A DNA stretch of 64,000 nt from Thalassospira tepidiphila MCCC 1A03514 (GTDB lineage: Bacteria; Pseudomonadota; Alphaproteobacteria; Rhodospirillales; Thalassospiraceae): NCBI RefSeq assembly GCF_001662875.1, contig NZ_JPVZ01000009.1, positions 1 to 64,000 of the forward strand, given 5' to 3'. Of the stretch, positions 54,569 to 63,705 are shown one piece after another (position 1 is the first letter of the stretch; each line of letters opens with the position of its first letter). The position numbers were made by a program, and so were the translations under genes. The notes under the pieces were generated by a model, which searched no databases, had not been told where the DNA came from, and saw only the letters and a list, made by a program, of their open reading frames with translations.

Positions 54569-55528
54569 ATGACCAATCTTTCCACGTTCGGCCGCCTTCT
54601 TGGCAGCACCATTATTGCGACCACCCTGCTGGGTGCCACTGCTGCCAAAGCAGCCGATAGCGATGCCTGCAAAACCGTGACTTTCTCTGATGTGGGCTGG
54701 ACCGACATCACCGCAACCACGGCGACCGCATCCGTGATCCTTGAATCACTTGGCTATACCGCGGAAACCGAACTGCTGTCGGTACCGGTCACCTACACGA
54801 GCCTTGCCAACGGCGACGTTGACGTCTTCCTCGGCAACTGGATGCCGACCATGGCAGCCGATATTCAGCCTTACCTTGATAAAGGCACCGTTGTGTCGAC
54901 TGGTGCAAACCTTGAAGGTGCGAAATACACCCTTGCTGTGAGCCAGAACGCCTTTGATGCGGGCCTTAAGGACTTTGCAGATATTGCCAAGTTCAAGGAT
55001 CAGCTTGATGGCGAGATTTATGGCATCGAGCCGGGCAATGACGGTAACCGTCTTATCCAGGACATGATCGACAGCAACCAGTTCGGTCTGGGCGAGTTCG
55101 AACTTGTTGAGTCCTCCGAACAGGGCATGCTGGCAGAAGTGAGCCGCAAATCCTCGCGCGACCAGTTCATCGTCTTCCTCGGTTGGGAACCGCATCCGAT
55201 GAACGCGAAATACGACATGGCCTATCTTGATGGTGGCGATGACGTCTTTGGTCCGAACTTTGGCGGTGCGACTGTTCACACCAACCTGCGTGCCGGTTAC
55301 ACCGACGAATGCCCGAATGCGGGTAAATTCGTGACCAACCTGAAATTCAGCCTCGCCATGGAAAACGAAATCATGGACGCGATCCTGAACGAAGGTACCG
55401 ACCCGGCAGAAGCCGCAACCGCATGGCTTAAAGCCAACCCGGATGCCGCGATGGCATGGCTTGACGGTGTAACCACCTTTGACGGTGGCGATGCCAAAGC
55501 AGCCCTGAAATCCGGTCTTGGTCTTTAA
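54569..55528 (+). CDS. choX: Choline ABC transporter substrate-binding protein
   Basis: A periplasmic choline/betaine-type receptor (OpuAC fold) of 319 residues. The signal peptide ends after about AKA (residue 28). Aromatic residues of the expected choline cage are in FSDVGWTDI, FLGNWMPT and FLGWEPHPM, and the conserved GIEPGNDGNRLIQ is present. AGGGAGA precedes the ATG. It heads choXWV, opposite betIBA, so imported choline can be turned directly into glycine betaine. A G+C-rich hairpin separates it from choW. Confidence 0.94.
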   Translation: MTNLSTFGRLLGSTIIATTLLGATAAKAADSDACKTVTFSDVGWTDITATTATASVILESLGYTAETELLSVPVTYTSLANGDVDVFLGNWMPTMAADIQPYLDKGTVVSTGANLEGAKYTLAVSQNAFDAGLKDFADIAKFKDQLDGEIYGIEPGNDGNRLIQDMIDSNQFGLGEFELVESSEQGMLAEVSRKSSRDQFIVFLGWEPHPMNAKYDMAYLDGGDDVFGPNFGGATVHTNLRAGYTDECPNAGKFVTNLKFSLAMENEIMDAILNEGTDPAEAATAWLKANPDAAMAWLDGVTTFDGGDAKAALKSGLGL

Positions 55529-55546
55529 GCACCGCGATTGATTTTA

Positions 55547-55612
55547 CCGATGCGCCCGCCACTGGTTTTCATTTGTGGCTTCCGGCCGATGCGGGCGCAT
55601 CGGATGTATTTT
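55547..55612 (+). other. Long-loop hairpin with T tract between choX and choW
   Basis: A perfect 13-bp inverted repeat (55547-55559 with 55591-55603) encloses a 31-base loop and is followed by ATGTATTTTTCTT. It lies 19 bases after the choX stop and 31 before choW. It probably terminates part of the transcription, so that more binding protein than permease is made. Confidence 0.75.
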
Positions 55613-55642
55613 TCTTAATTCTCATTGAACGGATTTTTTCGC

Positions 55643-56491
55643 ATGGAATGGCTCACGGAAACGAAGATTCCGCTGGGACAGTGGATATCGTCCCTGATGG
55701 ATGCGCTGAACGAACATGCCGATTTCGTTTTCTATACCGTTTCGGATGTTCTCGAATTCATTATTGAAAACACCATCGATTTTCTGGTGTGGCTGCCGGC
55801 CCTTTTGATCATTGCGGTCTTTGGGGCGCTTGCCGCTGTCTTGCATAAATCATGGAAACTGACGGCATTTACGGTTCTGTCCCTGTTGCTGGTGGTCAAT
55901 CTTGGCTATTGGGAAGAAACCATGGAAACGCTGGCACTGGTGATCTATGCGACGCTGTTTTGCATGTTGATCGGTGTGCCGCTTGGCGTGGCATCCGCCC
56001 ACCGCCCGTGGCTGCATCAGGCGATGCGCCCGGTCCTTGATCTGATGCAGACGATCCCGACATTCGTGTATCTGATCCCGACCCTGATCCTGTTTGGTCT
56101 TGGCGTCGTTCCTGGTCTTATTTCGACCGTGATCTTTGCCATTGCCGCCCCGATCCGCCTGACCCATCTTGGTATTTCCAACACGCCGAAATCCCTTCTT
56201 GAAGCCGGGGAAAGCTTTGGCTGTACGCCGCGCCAGTTGCTGTTCAAGGTTGAATTGCCATCAGCCATGCCATCGATCATGGCCGGCCTGACCCAGTGCA
56301 TCATGCTGTCGCTTTCGATGGTGGTGATTGCCGCCCTCGTCGGGGCAGATGGCCTTGGCAAGCCGGTTGTGCGTGCGCTCAATACGGTGAATATCGCGCA
56401 AGGCTTTGAAGCCGGTCTGGCAATTGTGATTCTGGCCATTGTGCTGGACCGCATCTGCCGTCGTGACCACAAAGAAAAGTCGGGGCAATGA
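55643..56491 (+). CDS. choW: Choline ABC transporter permease
   Basis: An inner-membrane permease of 282 residues, ProW/OpuAB family. It has about six membrane segments and the coupling motif GISNTPKSLLEAGESFGCTPRQL (split over about 183-205). The DLMQTIPTFVYLIP stretch is family-typical. The ATG at 55643 is chosen; a TTG at 55625 is in frame. Its ribosome-binding site is weak. It overlaps choV by an ATGA, so translation is coupled. Confidence 0.94.
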   Translation: MEWLTETKIPLGQWISSLMDALNEHADFVFYTVSDVLEFIIENTIDFLVWLPALLIIAVFGALAAVLHKSWKLTAFTVLSLLLVVNLGYWEETMETLALVIYATLFCMLIGVPLGVASAHRPWLHQAMRPVLDLMQTIPTFVYLIPTLILFGLGVVPGLISTVIFAIAAPIRLTHLGISNTPKSLLEAGESFGCTPRQLLFKVELPSAMPSIMAGLTQCIMLSLSMVVIAALVGADGLGKPVVRALNTVNIAQGFEAGLAIVILAIVLDRICRRDHKEKSGQ

Positions 56492-57690
56492 TCATGAGCA
56501 ATGCTGTTGAATTCGAAAATATCGACGTGATCTTTGGTAATCGTCAGGCAGAGTCCTTGAAACTGCTGGACGAAGGTAAAACCCGCGAAGAGATTGCGGC
56601 TGCCACCAACAATGTCCTTGGTGTCGCCGATGTGACCTTCAATGTGCCTCAGGGTGAGATATGCGTCCTGATGGGGCTCTCCGGTTCAGGCAAATCATCG
56701 CTTCTGCGCTGCGTGAATGGGCTTAACGCTGTATCACGTGGTTCGCTTCGGGTCCGTGATGGCGATTGGATGGAAGACGTCACCAAATGTGACGGCGCCA
56801 CCCTTCGCAAGTTGCGTCGCGAATGTGTTGCCATGGTCTTCCAACAATTCGCCCTGTTCCCGTGGCGAACGGTTGAAGACAATGTCGGCTTTGGCCTTGA
56901 ACTGGGCGGTATGGGTCCGGCCGAACGCCGCGAGATCGTGCGTGAAAAACTGGCCCTTGTCGGACTGGATAAATGGGCAAACAAATATGCCCATGAACTG
57001 TCTGGCGGCATGCAGCAACGTGTTGGCCTGGCGCGTGCCTTTGCCACCGATGCGCCGATCCTTCTGATGGATGAACCGTTCTCGGCCCTTGATCCGCTGA
57101 TCCGTAACCGCCTGCAGGACGAGTTGCTGGACCTTCAGGAGAAGCTGAACAAAACCATCCTGTTTGTCAGCCACGACCTTGACGAAGCCATGAAGCTTGG
57201 CAATTCGATTGCCATCATGGAAGGCGGTTATGTTGTGCAACACGGCACGCCAGAAGACATCGCGCTCCGCCCGGCCAACGAATATGTTGCCGACTTTGTG
57301 GCGCATATGAACCCGGTCAATATCCTGCGCGGACGGGCGATCATGCATCGCCTTGATAGCGATCAGAAATCCGGAAATACCGAGTTCCTGCTCGAAGACG
57401 CCAATATCCGCGTCACTTTGCAGGATGGCGTTGTCCGCTCGGCCAACAATGGCGAACGCGGCGAGCTTAAGCTGATCAATTATGATGGCACCCTGCCCGA
57501 TGAACTGGACGCGACCGACAACTCGATTGTCTTTGTCGCGCAGGAGGATGTGCTGCTGAAGGATCTGATCGAGATGCGATCCATCACCCAGAACCCGGTC
57601 ATCCTGACCCGCGATGGCAAGGTGACCGGCACGCTGGGCCGCAAGGAGTTCTTTGACAGCTTGACGCAGACGGCATCTGTGGTAGATTGA
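56488..57690 (+). CDS. choV: Choline ABC transporter ATPase
   Basis: The ATPase of the choline importer, 400 residues, ProV/OpuAA family. Walker A GLSGSGKSS, signature ELSGGMQQRVGLARAF, Walker B ILLMDEPFSALDPL and the switch His in VSHDLDEAM are visible. The C-terminal part (about 290-400) is a CBS-like regulatory region, as in osmoregulated betaine transporters, though weakly conserved. A second ATG lies six bases downstream of the first. It ends the operon before a terminator. Confidence 0.95.
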   Translation: MIMSNAVEFENIDVIFGNRQAESLKLLDEGKTREEIAAATNNVLGVADVTFNVPQGEICVLMGLSGSGKSSLLRCVNGLNAVSRGSLRVRDGDWMEDVTKCDGATLRKLRRECVAMVFQQFALFPWRTVEDNVGFGLELGGMGPAERREIVREKLALVGLDKWANKYAHELSGGMQQRVGLARAFATDAPILLMDEPFSALDPLIRNRLQDELLDLQEKLNKTILFVSHDLDEAMKLGNSIAIMEGGYVVQHGTPEDIALRPANEYVADFVAHMNPVNILRGRAIMHRLDSDQKSGNTEFLLEDANIRVTLQDGVVRSANNGERGELKLINYDGTLPDELDATDNSIVFVAQEDVLLKDLIEMRSITQNPVILTRDGKVTGTLGRKEFFDSLTQTASVVD

Positions 57691-57718
57691 TTTCTAGCGT
57701 TTACGCGCGGAGATATAT

Positions 57719-57750
57719 GGGCGGTTGATTGGTTTCGACCGCCCATTTTT
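57719..57750 (+). terminator. Terminator of choXWV
   Basis: A 7-bp stem GGGCGGT/ACCGCCC (57719-57725 with 57738-57744) followed by ATTTTT. It lies 28 bases after the choV stop and just upstream of the small orphan gene. Confidence 0.85.
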
Positions 57751-57770
57751 CATTTACCAAGGAGATAGTT

Positions 57771-58064
57771 ATGCGGTCTGGAGTGCAGCTAGAACTTGAT
57801 TTCCCTAAGGGTGACGCGGCGTTCACGTACATAAAGCCCCAAGTCGTGCCTATCGTAAGCTTGAGTTGCGACCCCGGATACAGCGTAATAAAGGTGACAT
57901 TTGTACGCATGAACACTCAAACAGGCAGATGTCAAAATTGCCCGATCATCGTTCGATTACCTAGTTGCAGTAAAATGACCTCAAAGATGACGAACAAACT
58001 CGCGATACAAGAAGCAAGAAAGCAGCTTCAAGAATTCGCAAAAAATGCATCTAACGACTATTAA
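57771..58064 (+). CDS. Small orphan protein of unknown function
   Basis: I do not recognise this 97-residue protein. A strong AAGGAG lies 7 bases before the ATG. The product has a predicted mixed first half (VQLELDFPKGD, VVPIVSLSCDP), a CQNC pair (about 53-56) and a Lys/Gln-rich helical end. The gene is about 45% G+C by hand count, clearly lower than its neighbours, and uses codons rare nearby (CTA, GTA, ATA, AGA), suggesting recent transfer. It overlaps the convergent moaD stop by four bases. Its own promoter would have to lie in or near the cho terminator, or it may be reached by read-through. Confidence 0.75.
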   Translation: MRSGVQLELDFPKGDAAFTYIKPQVVPIVSLSCDPGYSVIKVTFVRMNTQTGRCQNCPIIVRLPSCSKMTSKMTNKLAIQEARKQLQEFAKNASNDY

Positions 58065-58312
58065 CCTCCAGTGACCGGCGGGAACAATGCAATCTCGGTC
58101 GCCTTGGTGACGTCGGTTTCAGGCGTGGCATATTCCTGATCGACTGCAACCCGAATGATCGCGGGATCAGCCAGGGCATTGGCAAAGTTTTCGCCGCGAG
58201 CGGGCAGCCATGCCAGCAGGTCGGCAACCGTTTTGACGGTATCGGGAAGGTCAATAGCCTCTTCCGCCATGCCGATGCGATCCTTGACCCATGAAAAATA
58301 GATCAGCTTCAT
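58061..58312 (-). CDS. moaD: Molybdopterin synthase sulfur-carrier subunit
   Basis: An 83-residue ubiquitin-fold protein that carries sulfur as a C-terminal thiocarboxylate for molybdopterin synthesis. It begins KLIYFSWVKDRIG and ends in FPPVTGG, the diglycine needed for activation. AGGA precedes the ATG at 58312. No moaE or other molybdenum-cofactor gene is in the window, so the partner is encoded elsewhere. It is convergent with the orphan gene. Confidence 0.9.
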   Translation of the reverse strand: MKLIYFSWVKDRIGMAEEAIDLPDTVKTVADLLAWLPARGENFANALADPAIIRVAVDQEYATPETDVTKATEIALFPPVTGG

Positions 58313-58408
58313 GTTTAATCCTGACAACAAACTTCAATTTGCCCGCATGCTTGCGCAAGACCCTGCCCGGTGGCAAGTCCCAATGGCGTGATCCGACGAA
58401 TTTACGCC

Positions 58409-59353
58409 CTATGGATAGACAAAATAGCCGTCCGGCGCCGCATCCAGCCGCGCAGTCAGGTTTTCGATAAAGAACCGTTCCGCCCGGCTAAGCGACATGC
58501 GCGGGTTGGTCACCAGATAAATATCAATCGCTGGCGGGTCAATATAGGGCGGCAAGCGCCAAAGCTGCCCGCGGTCGGTCGCACTTTGCACAACGTGGAT
58601 CGGCAACGGCCCGATACCAAGCCCGGCATTGATCAGGCGACGGACTTCTTCAAGGTGCGGGCTGACGGCGACGACCTTGCCCTTCATGCCTTCCTGCGCG
58701 CGCAGGACCGCGACCGGGGCCAGTGCATCGCTTAGTTGGTCGGTTGCAAAGGACACAAATGCCTCGCGGCGCAAATCGGCCAGGGTCAGGTCCTTTTGGC
58801 CGAACAAATGATGGGTCGGCCCGCAGAAAAAGCCGAAATGTTCGCGATACAAACGGCGATATTCCAGTCTGGGATGGCGTTCCTTGACCAGACAGATGCC
58901 AAAGCTGGCCTGCTGTGACAGCACCTGATCGACGACATTGACCGAGGTCGCAACATCGATTTCATAGGTGACTTCCGGGTGGGCGCGATTGAATTCAAAC
59001 AGGGCATCATCAAGCGGCGGAAACACCACATGACTGGCCAGCCACATATGCAAATGCCCGGTCAGTTGATTGCCACTGTCAGACATCACATCCGACAATC
59101 GGCCGATGGCACCGCAAATTTCGCGGCACTCGTGATAAAGCGCCAGTCCCTGTTCGGTGACTTCAAACCGGCCGCGTTCGCGGTCAATCAGGCGTGCGCC
59201 AATCTGATCTTCAAGCCGTTTGAGCGCATTACTGACACTGGGTTGGCGCAGCAATAACCGGTTGGCCGCCCCGGTGATCGAGCGTTCCTCGACAATAACG
59301 GTAAAGGTGTGCAGCAGATTCCAGTCGAACTGCCGACGCATTAACTCGTTCAT
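58409..59353 (-). CDS. LysR-family transcriptional regulator
   Basis: A 314-residue regulator with an N-terminal winged helix (about 10-70: LLHTFTVIVEERSITGAANRLLLRQPSVSNALKRLE in part) and a C-terminal co-inducer-binding domain (about 98-300). It is divergent from a polyamine-type ABC transporter, 172 bases away, and so probably regulates that operon. The inducer is unknown. The ATG at 59353 has AAAGG about 10 bases upstream; a nearby ATG at 59341 is also possible. Confidence 0.9.
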   Translation of the reverse strand: MNELMRRQFDWNLLHTFTVIVEERSITGAANRLLLRQPSVSNALKRLEDQIGARLIDRERGRFEVTEQGLALYHECREICGAIGRLSDVMSDSGNQLTGHLHMWLASHVVFPPLDDALFEFNRAHPEVTYEIDVATSVNVVDQVLSQQASFGICLVKERHPRLEYRRLYREHFGFFCGPTHHLFGQKDLTLADLRREAFVSFATDQLSDALAPVAVLRAQEGMKGKVVAVSPHLEEVRRLINAGLGIGPLPIHVVQSATDRGQLWRLPPYIDPPAIDIYLVTNPRMSLSRAERFFIENLTARLDAAPDGYFVYP

Positions 59354-59525
59354 TCTGCTGACCTTTCCGACATTTACAGCACCACACATAGATACTGGCT
59401 ATGAGATCTATTCTACTTATCTATTTGCGCTATGTGCAAGTCTGGGTTGGAATGCCTCCAACAAATTTCTTCACGGCCAAATAACCGGGTGCGGCACTGA
59501 CCGCAGATAATAACGGGAGGCACAA

Positions 59526-60398
59526 ATGGCCGCAGATGTCGCCGGAGCCCGCAGGACTCCGTGGGTACTGCTATCACCATCACTGGCAACCATCAGCCTG
59601 CTGCTGATTGTGCCAATGCTGTTCATTGTCGTTTATTCATTCTGGTTGCGGACCGCGACCGGTGCGGATCAGGTCGGCTTTTATCTCGATAACTGGATTG
59701 AAGTTCTGGGTGATCGGTTTTATCGCGACATCCTGTTCCAGACCCTTTTGATTGCCTTTTACACCACGGTTATTTGCGCGTTTGTCGGGTATATCCCGGC
59801 CTATTTCGTTGCCAATACGCGGATGAAATCCAAGGCTTTCCTGTTGCTGCTGCTGATGCTGCCATTCTGGATCAGCTACATCATCAGAACGATGTCGTGG
59901 ATCAATATTCTGGGCACATCCGGGGCGCTTAATACCCTTTTGATATCAATCGGCATCATCGATGACCCGATCCAGATGTTGTATAACCAGCAAACTGTCG
60001 TTCTGGGCCTTGTGCATTATCTGCTGCCCTTCATGATTTTGAATGTCTATGTCAGCCTTGATGGCATCGACAAGAACCTGACCGAAGCCGCCCAAAGCCT
60101 TGGCTGCACCGGCTTTCAGGCCTTCCGCGAAGTGACATTGCCGCTGTCCATGCCCGGTTTGGCGGCGGGATCGTTGCTGTGCTTCGTTCTGGCAGCGGGC
60201 ACCTATATCACCCCGATCGTTCTTGGCGGGCCGCGTGATGCGATGTTTGCCAACCTCGTGTTCGAAGCCATTGTGACACAGCTCAACTGGCCGCTTGGCT
60301 CAGCACTTTCGCTCGTGCTGCTAGCCCTTCTGGGCGCACTGGTCGTCATTTACACCCGCTATCTCGGCATCGATCAGATCGCCAAGAGCTTCAAGTAA
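59526..60398 (+). CDS. ABC transporter permease, PotB/PotH type
   Basis: An inner-membrane permease of 290 residues from the polyamine/opine/iron-type importer family, with six membrane segments and the EAA motif EAAQSLGCTGFQAFREVTLP (about 188-207). GGGAGG precedes the ATG. It begins a four-gene transporter operon that continues into an aminotransferase. The next permease starts nine bases after its stop. Confidence 0.92.
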   Translation: MAADVAGARRTPWVLLSPSLATISLLLIVPMLFIVVYSFWLRTATGADQVGFYLDNWIEVLGDRFYRDILFQTLLIAFYTTVICAFVGYIPAYFVANTRMKSKAFLLLLLMLPFWISYIIRTMSWINILGTSGALNTLLISIGIIDDPIQMLYNQQTVVLGLVHYLLPFMILNVYVSLDGIDKNLTEAAQSLGCTGFQAFREVTLPLSMPGLAAGSLLCFVLAAGTYITPIVLGGPRDAMFANLVFEAIVTQLNWPLGSALSLVLLALLGALVVIYTRYLGIDQIAKSFK

Positions 60399-60407
60399 GG
60401 GAGAGAT

Positions 60408-61211
60408 ATGATGATGTCCGGTTGGTCAGTAATCCGAATTGCCACGATCCTTGTCTATCTGTTCCTGTTTGCGCCGGTGGCGGTTGTCATCCTGTTGGCG
60501 TTCAATGCCAACCAGTTTGGCAGCTTCCCGATCGAAGGCTTTTCATTCCGCTGGTTTGAAGCGCTTTGGAACAATGATGCGATTGTGCGGGCGTTCAAGA
60601 CGTCGCTTCTGCTTGGTGTGCTGACAGCCGCCATTTCGACAACGCTTGGCACCCTCGCAGCCCTTGCCATGGTCAGATACGATTTCCCGGGAAAACGGAC
60701 TATTTCAACCCTTCTGGTTGCCCCAATCCTGATCCCGGAAGTCGTTCTGGCTGTGGCGCTCCTGCTATTCCTGCAGTTCCTGTCGATGCCAAAAAGCTTC
60801 GGGCTTCTGTTGATGGGCCATGTGGTCTTTACGCTCCCCTTTGTGGTGCTGGTGGTTCAGGCGCGTCTGGTTTCCATCCGCCGCGACGTCGAAGAAGCCG
60901 CCATGAGCCTTGGCGCAACACCGGTGCAGACCTTCTTTGAAGTGACCCTGCCCTTGATGCTGCCTGCCGTCATGGCCGGGATGCTGTTTGCCTTTACCAT
61001 TTCGTTTGATGACATCACCGGAACCCTGTTCTGGAAGCCGGGCGGCGTTGAAACCGTCCCGACGCAGATCTTTGCCATGCTGCGCAACTCGATCAGCCCG
61101 GAAATCAATGCGCTTGGTGCTGTGATGGTGATCTTCACCATTGCCCTGCCGCTTGTGGCGGCATCGATTGCACGGGTCATGGCCATGCGTAAGGTGGGCG
61201 CATCAAAGTAA
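60408..61211 (+). CDS. ABC transporter permease, PotC/PotI type
   Basis: The second permease, 267 residues, with the EAA motif EAAMSLGATPVQTFFEVTLP (about 165-184) and the opening segment ILVYLFLFAPVAVVILLAFN typical of PotC. Three in-frame ATG/ATG codons crowd the start (60408, 60411) after AGGGAGAG; I took the first. A 107-base C/A-rich gap separates it from the binding-protein gene. Confidence 0.92.
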   Translation: MMMSGWSVIRIATILVYLFLFAPVAVVILLAFNANQFGSFPIEGFSFRWFEALWNNDAIVRAFKTSLLLGVLTAAISTTLGTLAALAMVRYDFPGKRTISTLLVAPILIPEVVLAVALLLFLQFLSMPKSFGLLLMGHVVFTLPFVVLVVQARLVSIRRDVEEAAMSLGATPVQTFFEVTLPLMLPAVMAGMLFAFTISFDDITGTLFWKPGGVETVPTQIFAMLRNSISPEINALGAVMVIFTIALPLVAASIARVMAMRKVGASK

Positions 61212-61318
61212 CTTTTTGCACAATGCGGACAACCGCCAAAACCAAGAACAACACCAAAAATACAACGACCAACAACAAGACCGATCAACGGATATATCGT
61301 TTTATCAGGAGGCCTTAA
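61212..61318 (+). promoter_or_regulatory. C/A-rich, G-poor leader of the binding-protein gene
   Basis: From about 61231 to 61290 the sequence is built of CAA, ACC and AAA steps, with about eight G in 60 bases, and it ends just before the AGGAGG of the binding-protein gene. C/A-rich stretches upstream of ABC binding-protein genes are known targets of small RNAs (GcvB in enterics, AbcR in alphaproteobacteria) or act as translation enhancers or Rho entry sites. Which applies here is not known. Confidence 0.5.
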
Positions 61319-62473
61319 ATGGACGATACCAAACGTTATGAACGCCTACTTACCCGTTTTCGCGACGGGGACATCAACCGCCGTACTTTCCTGACCGCAC
61401 TGGGTGCGGCCGGCGTTGTTGCCGGGGTCACCGGCGGCCCGATGGGCATGCTGGCCCGCAAGGCGATGGCCGCAACCCCGGAACAGGTCCGCTTTGACGG
61501 TTGGGGCGGTGTTGTTTCCGAGGCATTCGAAAAATATGCCTTCGCGCCCTATACCAAGAAAACCGGCATTGAAGTCGTTTCGGGCACCTTTGGCGGTGCG
61601 GATGAATATATTGCCCGCGTCAAGGCCAGCCAGCCGGGTGAATTCAACCTCGCCCACCTGTCAGGTGTGTTTGACTATGCGCGGTATCATGGTCTGGAAC
61701 TGACGTCGGAACTCAATGAAGACAACATTCCGAACCTGAAAAACGTCATTCCGACACTGGTCGAGCCGCTGCGCAAGATCACCGGCGGCACGATTTCAGC
61801 CGTTCCGTATGATTACGGCACCACCGGTATTGCCTATAACCGCAAATATATCAGCGACGACGAAGCCAAGGCCAAGGGTGCCAAGCTGATGGTTGATGAA
61901 GCCTATAAAGGCAAAATCGGCGGCTGGGGTGAATGGAAAACCCGTATCTGGTACGGCGCAATGCAGTCCGATCAGGACCCGAACAACATCCAGGACATTG
62001 AAGCTGTTTGGGACATGGTCCGTGCGCACCGTGACCTTGCACTGAAATACTGGTCTTCGGGGGCCGAACTGATGAGCCTTCTGGCCGAAGAAGAAATCTA
62101 TGTCACCGAAGGCTGGTCTGGCCGCATCAAGGCGCTGCAGGATCAGGGTCATGACATCGGTTATCTTGATCCGGCCGGTGGCCTTGGTTGGCAGGAATGC
62201 CTGTTCGTGCTGCGTGGCAGCCCGATGGCGGCCTGTGAAGAACTTCTGAACTTCATGCTGGAGCCGGAAGTGGCGATTGCTGTTGCCGAAGGTCAGAGCT
62301 ATCCGCCGGCCCTTGATCCGCAGAAGATCGAACTGGGCGCGGTCATCCCGACCCTTCCGGCATTTGATCCGAGTGGAACACTGTCGTCGCTTAGCTTCTT
62401 CGATCCGGCGTACTGGAACGAAAACGAAGCTGACTGGTCGAAAACGTTCTCGCGTGTGCAGCGCGGCTACTAA
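61319..62473 (+). CDS. Tat-exported ABC transporter substrate-binding protein (PotD-like)
   Basis: A 384-residue periplasmic receptor for a polyamine-type importer. It carries a twin-arginine signal, NRRTFLTALGAAGVVAG (about 21-37), with cleavage after about AMA. The mature domain has the family features YDYGTTGIAYNRKY and WSGRIKALQDQG. AGGAGG lies just upstream. The use of Tat suggests folding in the cytosol before export. The substrate is unknown; spermidine, putrescine or an amino-acid derivative is possible given the neighbouring aminotransferase. Confidence 0.92.
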   Translation: MDDTKRYERLLTRFRDGDINRRTFLTALGAAGVVAGVTGGPMGMLARKAMAATPEQVRFDGWGGVVSEAFEKYAFAPYTKKTGIEVVSGTFGGADEYIARVKASQPGEFNLAHLSGVFDYARYHGLELTSELNEDNIPNLKNVIPTLVEPLRKITGGTISAVPYDYGTTGIAYNRKYISDDEAKAKGAKLMVDEAYKGKIGGWGEWKTRIWYGAMQSDQDPNNIQDIEAVWDMVRAHRDLALKYWSSGAELMSLLAEEEIYVTEGWSGRIKALQDQGHDIGYLDPAGGLGWQECLFVLRGSPMAACEELLNFMLEPEVAIAVAEGQSYPPALDPQKIELGAVIPTLPAFDPSGTLSSLSFFDPAYWNENEADWSKTFSRVQRGY

Positions 62474-62578
62474 GCCCCGCCTGCTTGCCTGAAACTGTGT
62501 CCTGGCCGTGCACAACCGGCCAGGACAGACTTGCCGCCTTATGTCGGGTGCGGCGCAATTCAGACAGGGTATTTAACA

Positions 62579-63676
62579 ATGGCAGACAGACAAAACGCTG
62601 TTGAACTGCACAATGTCGTTAAACGGTTTGGTGAATTCACCGCCGTCAAACGCATTGATTTGACCGTCCCGGACAACAGCTTTGTAACTTTCCTCGGTCC
62701 GTCGGGCTGTGGCAAGACAACGACGCTGCGCATGATTGCGGGTCTGACCGATATTACAGAGGGGGATCTTCTGATCCGCGGTAAACGGGTCAACAGCCTG
62801 CCGATCCACAAGCGTAATCTTGGCCTTGTGTTTCAGAACTATGCCCTGTTCCCGCACAAGACGATCTTTGACAACATCGCCTTTGGCCTGAAATACCGCA
62901 AGGTGTCGAAGTCCGACATTGCTGAGAAGGTCAACAAGGCGCTTGATCTTGTGCAACTGCCGCATGTCGCCGACCGCTATCCCAATCAGCTTTCCGGTGG
63001 CCAGCAGCAGCGCATTGCGCTCGCGCGTGCGATTGTGATTGAGCCGGATGTGTTGCTGCTTGATGAACCGCTTTCGGCCCTTGATGCAAACCTGCGCGAA
63101 GAAATGCGGGTGGAGCTCAAACGCATCCAGCGCGAGCTTGGCGTCGCCACAGTATTCGTCACCCATGACCAGTCCGAAGCGCTTGCCATGTCCGACAAGC
63201 TGGTTGTCATGAACAATGGCTTTGTCGAACAGGAAGGCGCGCCCGAAGAGGTTTACAACAATCCGGCATCGGCCTTTGTTGCCGACTTCCTTGGTCATTC
63301 CAATATCATTCAAGCCAACCTTGGTAGCCCCGACGCCGCCTTTACCCAGGTGGCCCTTGAAAGTGGCGAGACATTGCTGACTACGGACGAACAAACCGCC
63401 AAGGCAAAGAATTCCAAAGACGTTCGCGCCGTGATCCGGGCCGAGAAAATTGATCTTTCCGAAGAAAACCGCGCCACCGATGGCGTGACTTCGATCCCCG
63501 GCAAGGTCAAAACCGTTGACTATCTGGGCCAACAGGCCCGTTACTTTGTCGAGGCCAATGGCCGCGACTGGCAGGTCATCAACCCGATTGATGCCCACCC
63601 CCATAAGGAAGGGGCCGATATCTTCATGCATATAGCGGCCCGTAATTGTGTGTTGTTACCCGGCCATCAGGATTAA
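62579..63676 (+). CDS. ABC transporter ATPase, PotA type
   Basis: The ATPase of the same importer, 365 residues. Walker A GPSGCGKTT (about 39-47), signature QLSGGQQQRIALARAI, Walker B LLLDEPLSALDANL and the switch His in VTHDQSEAL are visible. A TOBE domain is at the C-terminus. The ATG at 62579 is preferred to an earlier in-frame ATG at 62531. The binding-protein gene ends 105 bases upstream; the aminotransferase starts 29 bases downstream. Confidence 0.94.
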   Translation: MADRQNAVELHNVVKRFGEFTAVKRIDLTVPDNSFVTFLGPSGCGKTTTLRMIAGLTDITEGDLLIRGKRVNSLPIHKRNLGLVFQNYALFPHKTIFDNIAFGLKYRKVSKSDIAEKVNKALDLVQLPHVADRYPNQLSGGQQQRIALARAIVIEPDVLLLDEPLSALDANLREEMRVELKRIQRELGVATVFVTHDQSEALAMSDKLVVMNNGFVEQEGAPEEVYNNPASAFVADFLGHSNIIQANLGSPDAAFTQVALESGETLLTTDEQTAKAKNSKDVRAVIRAEKIDLSEENRATDGVTSIPGKVKTVDYLGQQARYFVEANGRDWQVINPIDAHPHKEGADIFMHIAARNCVLLPGHQD

Positions 63677-63705
63677 TCCTCCGCCGGTTCAGGAGAGCCA
63701 CCAGA

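Noticed and set aside
62573-63631. A 352-codon open frame opposite the PotA-type ATPase
   Set aside because: The ATPase has all family motifs; the antisense frame has none.
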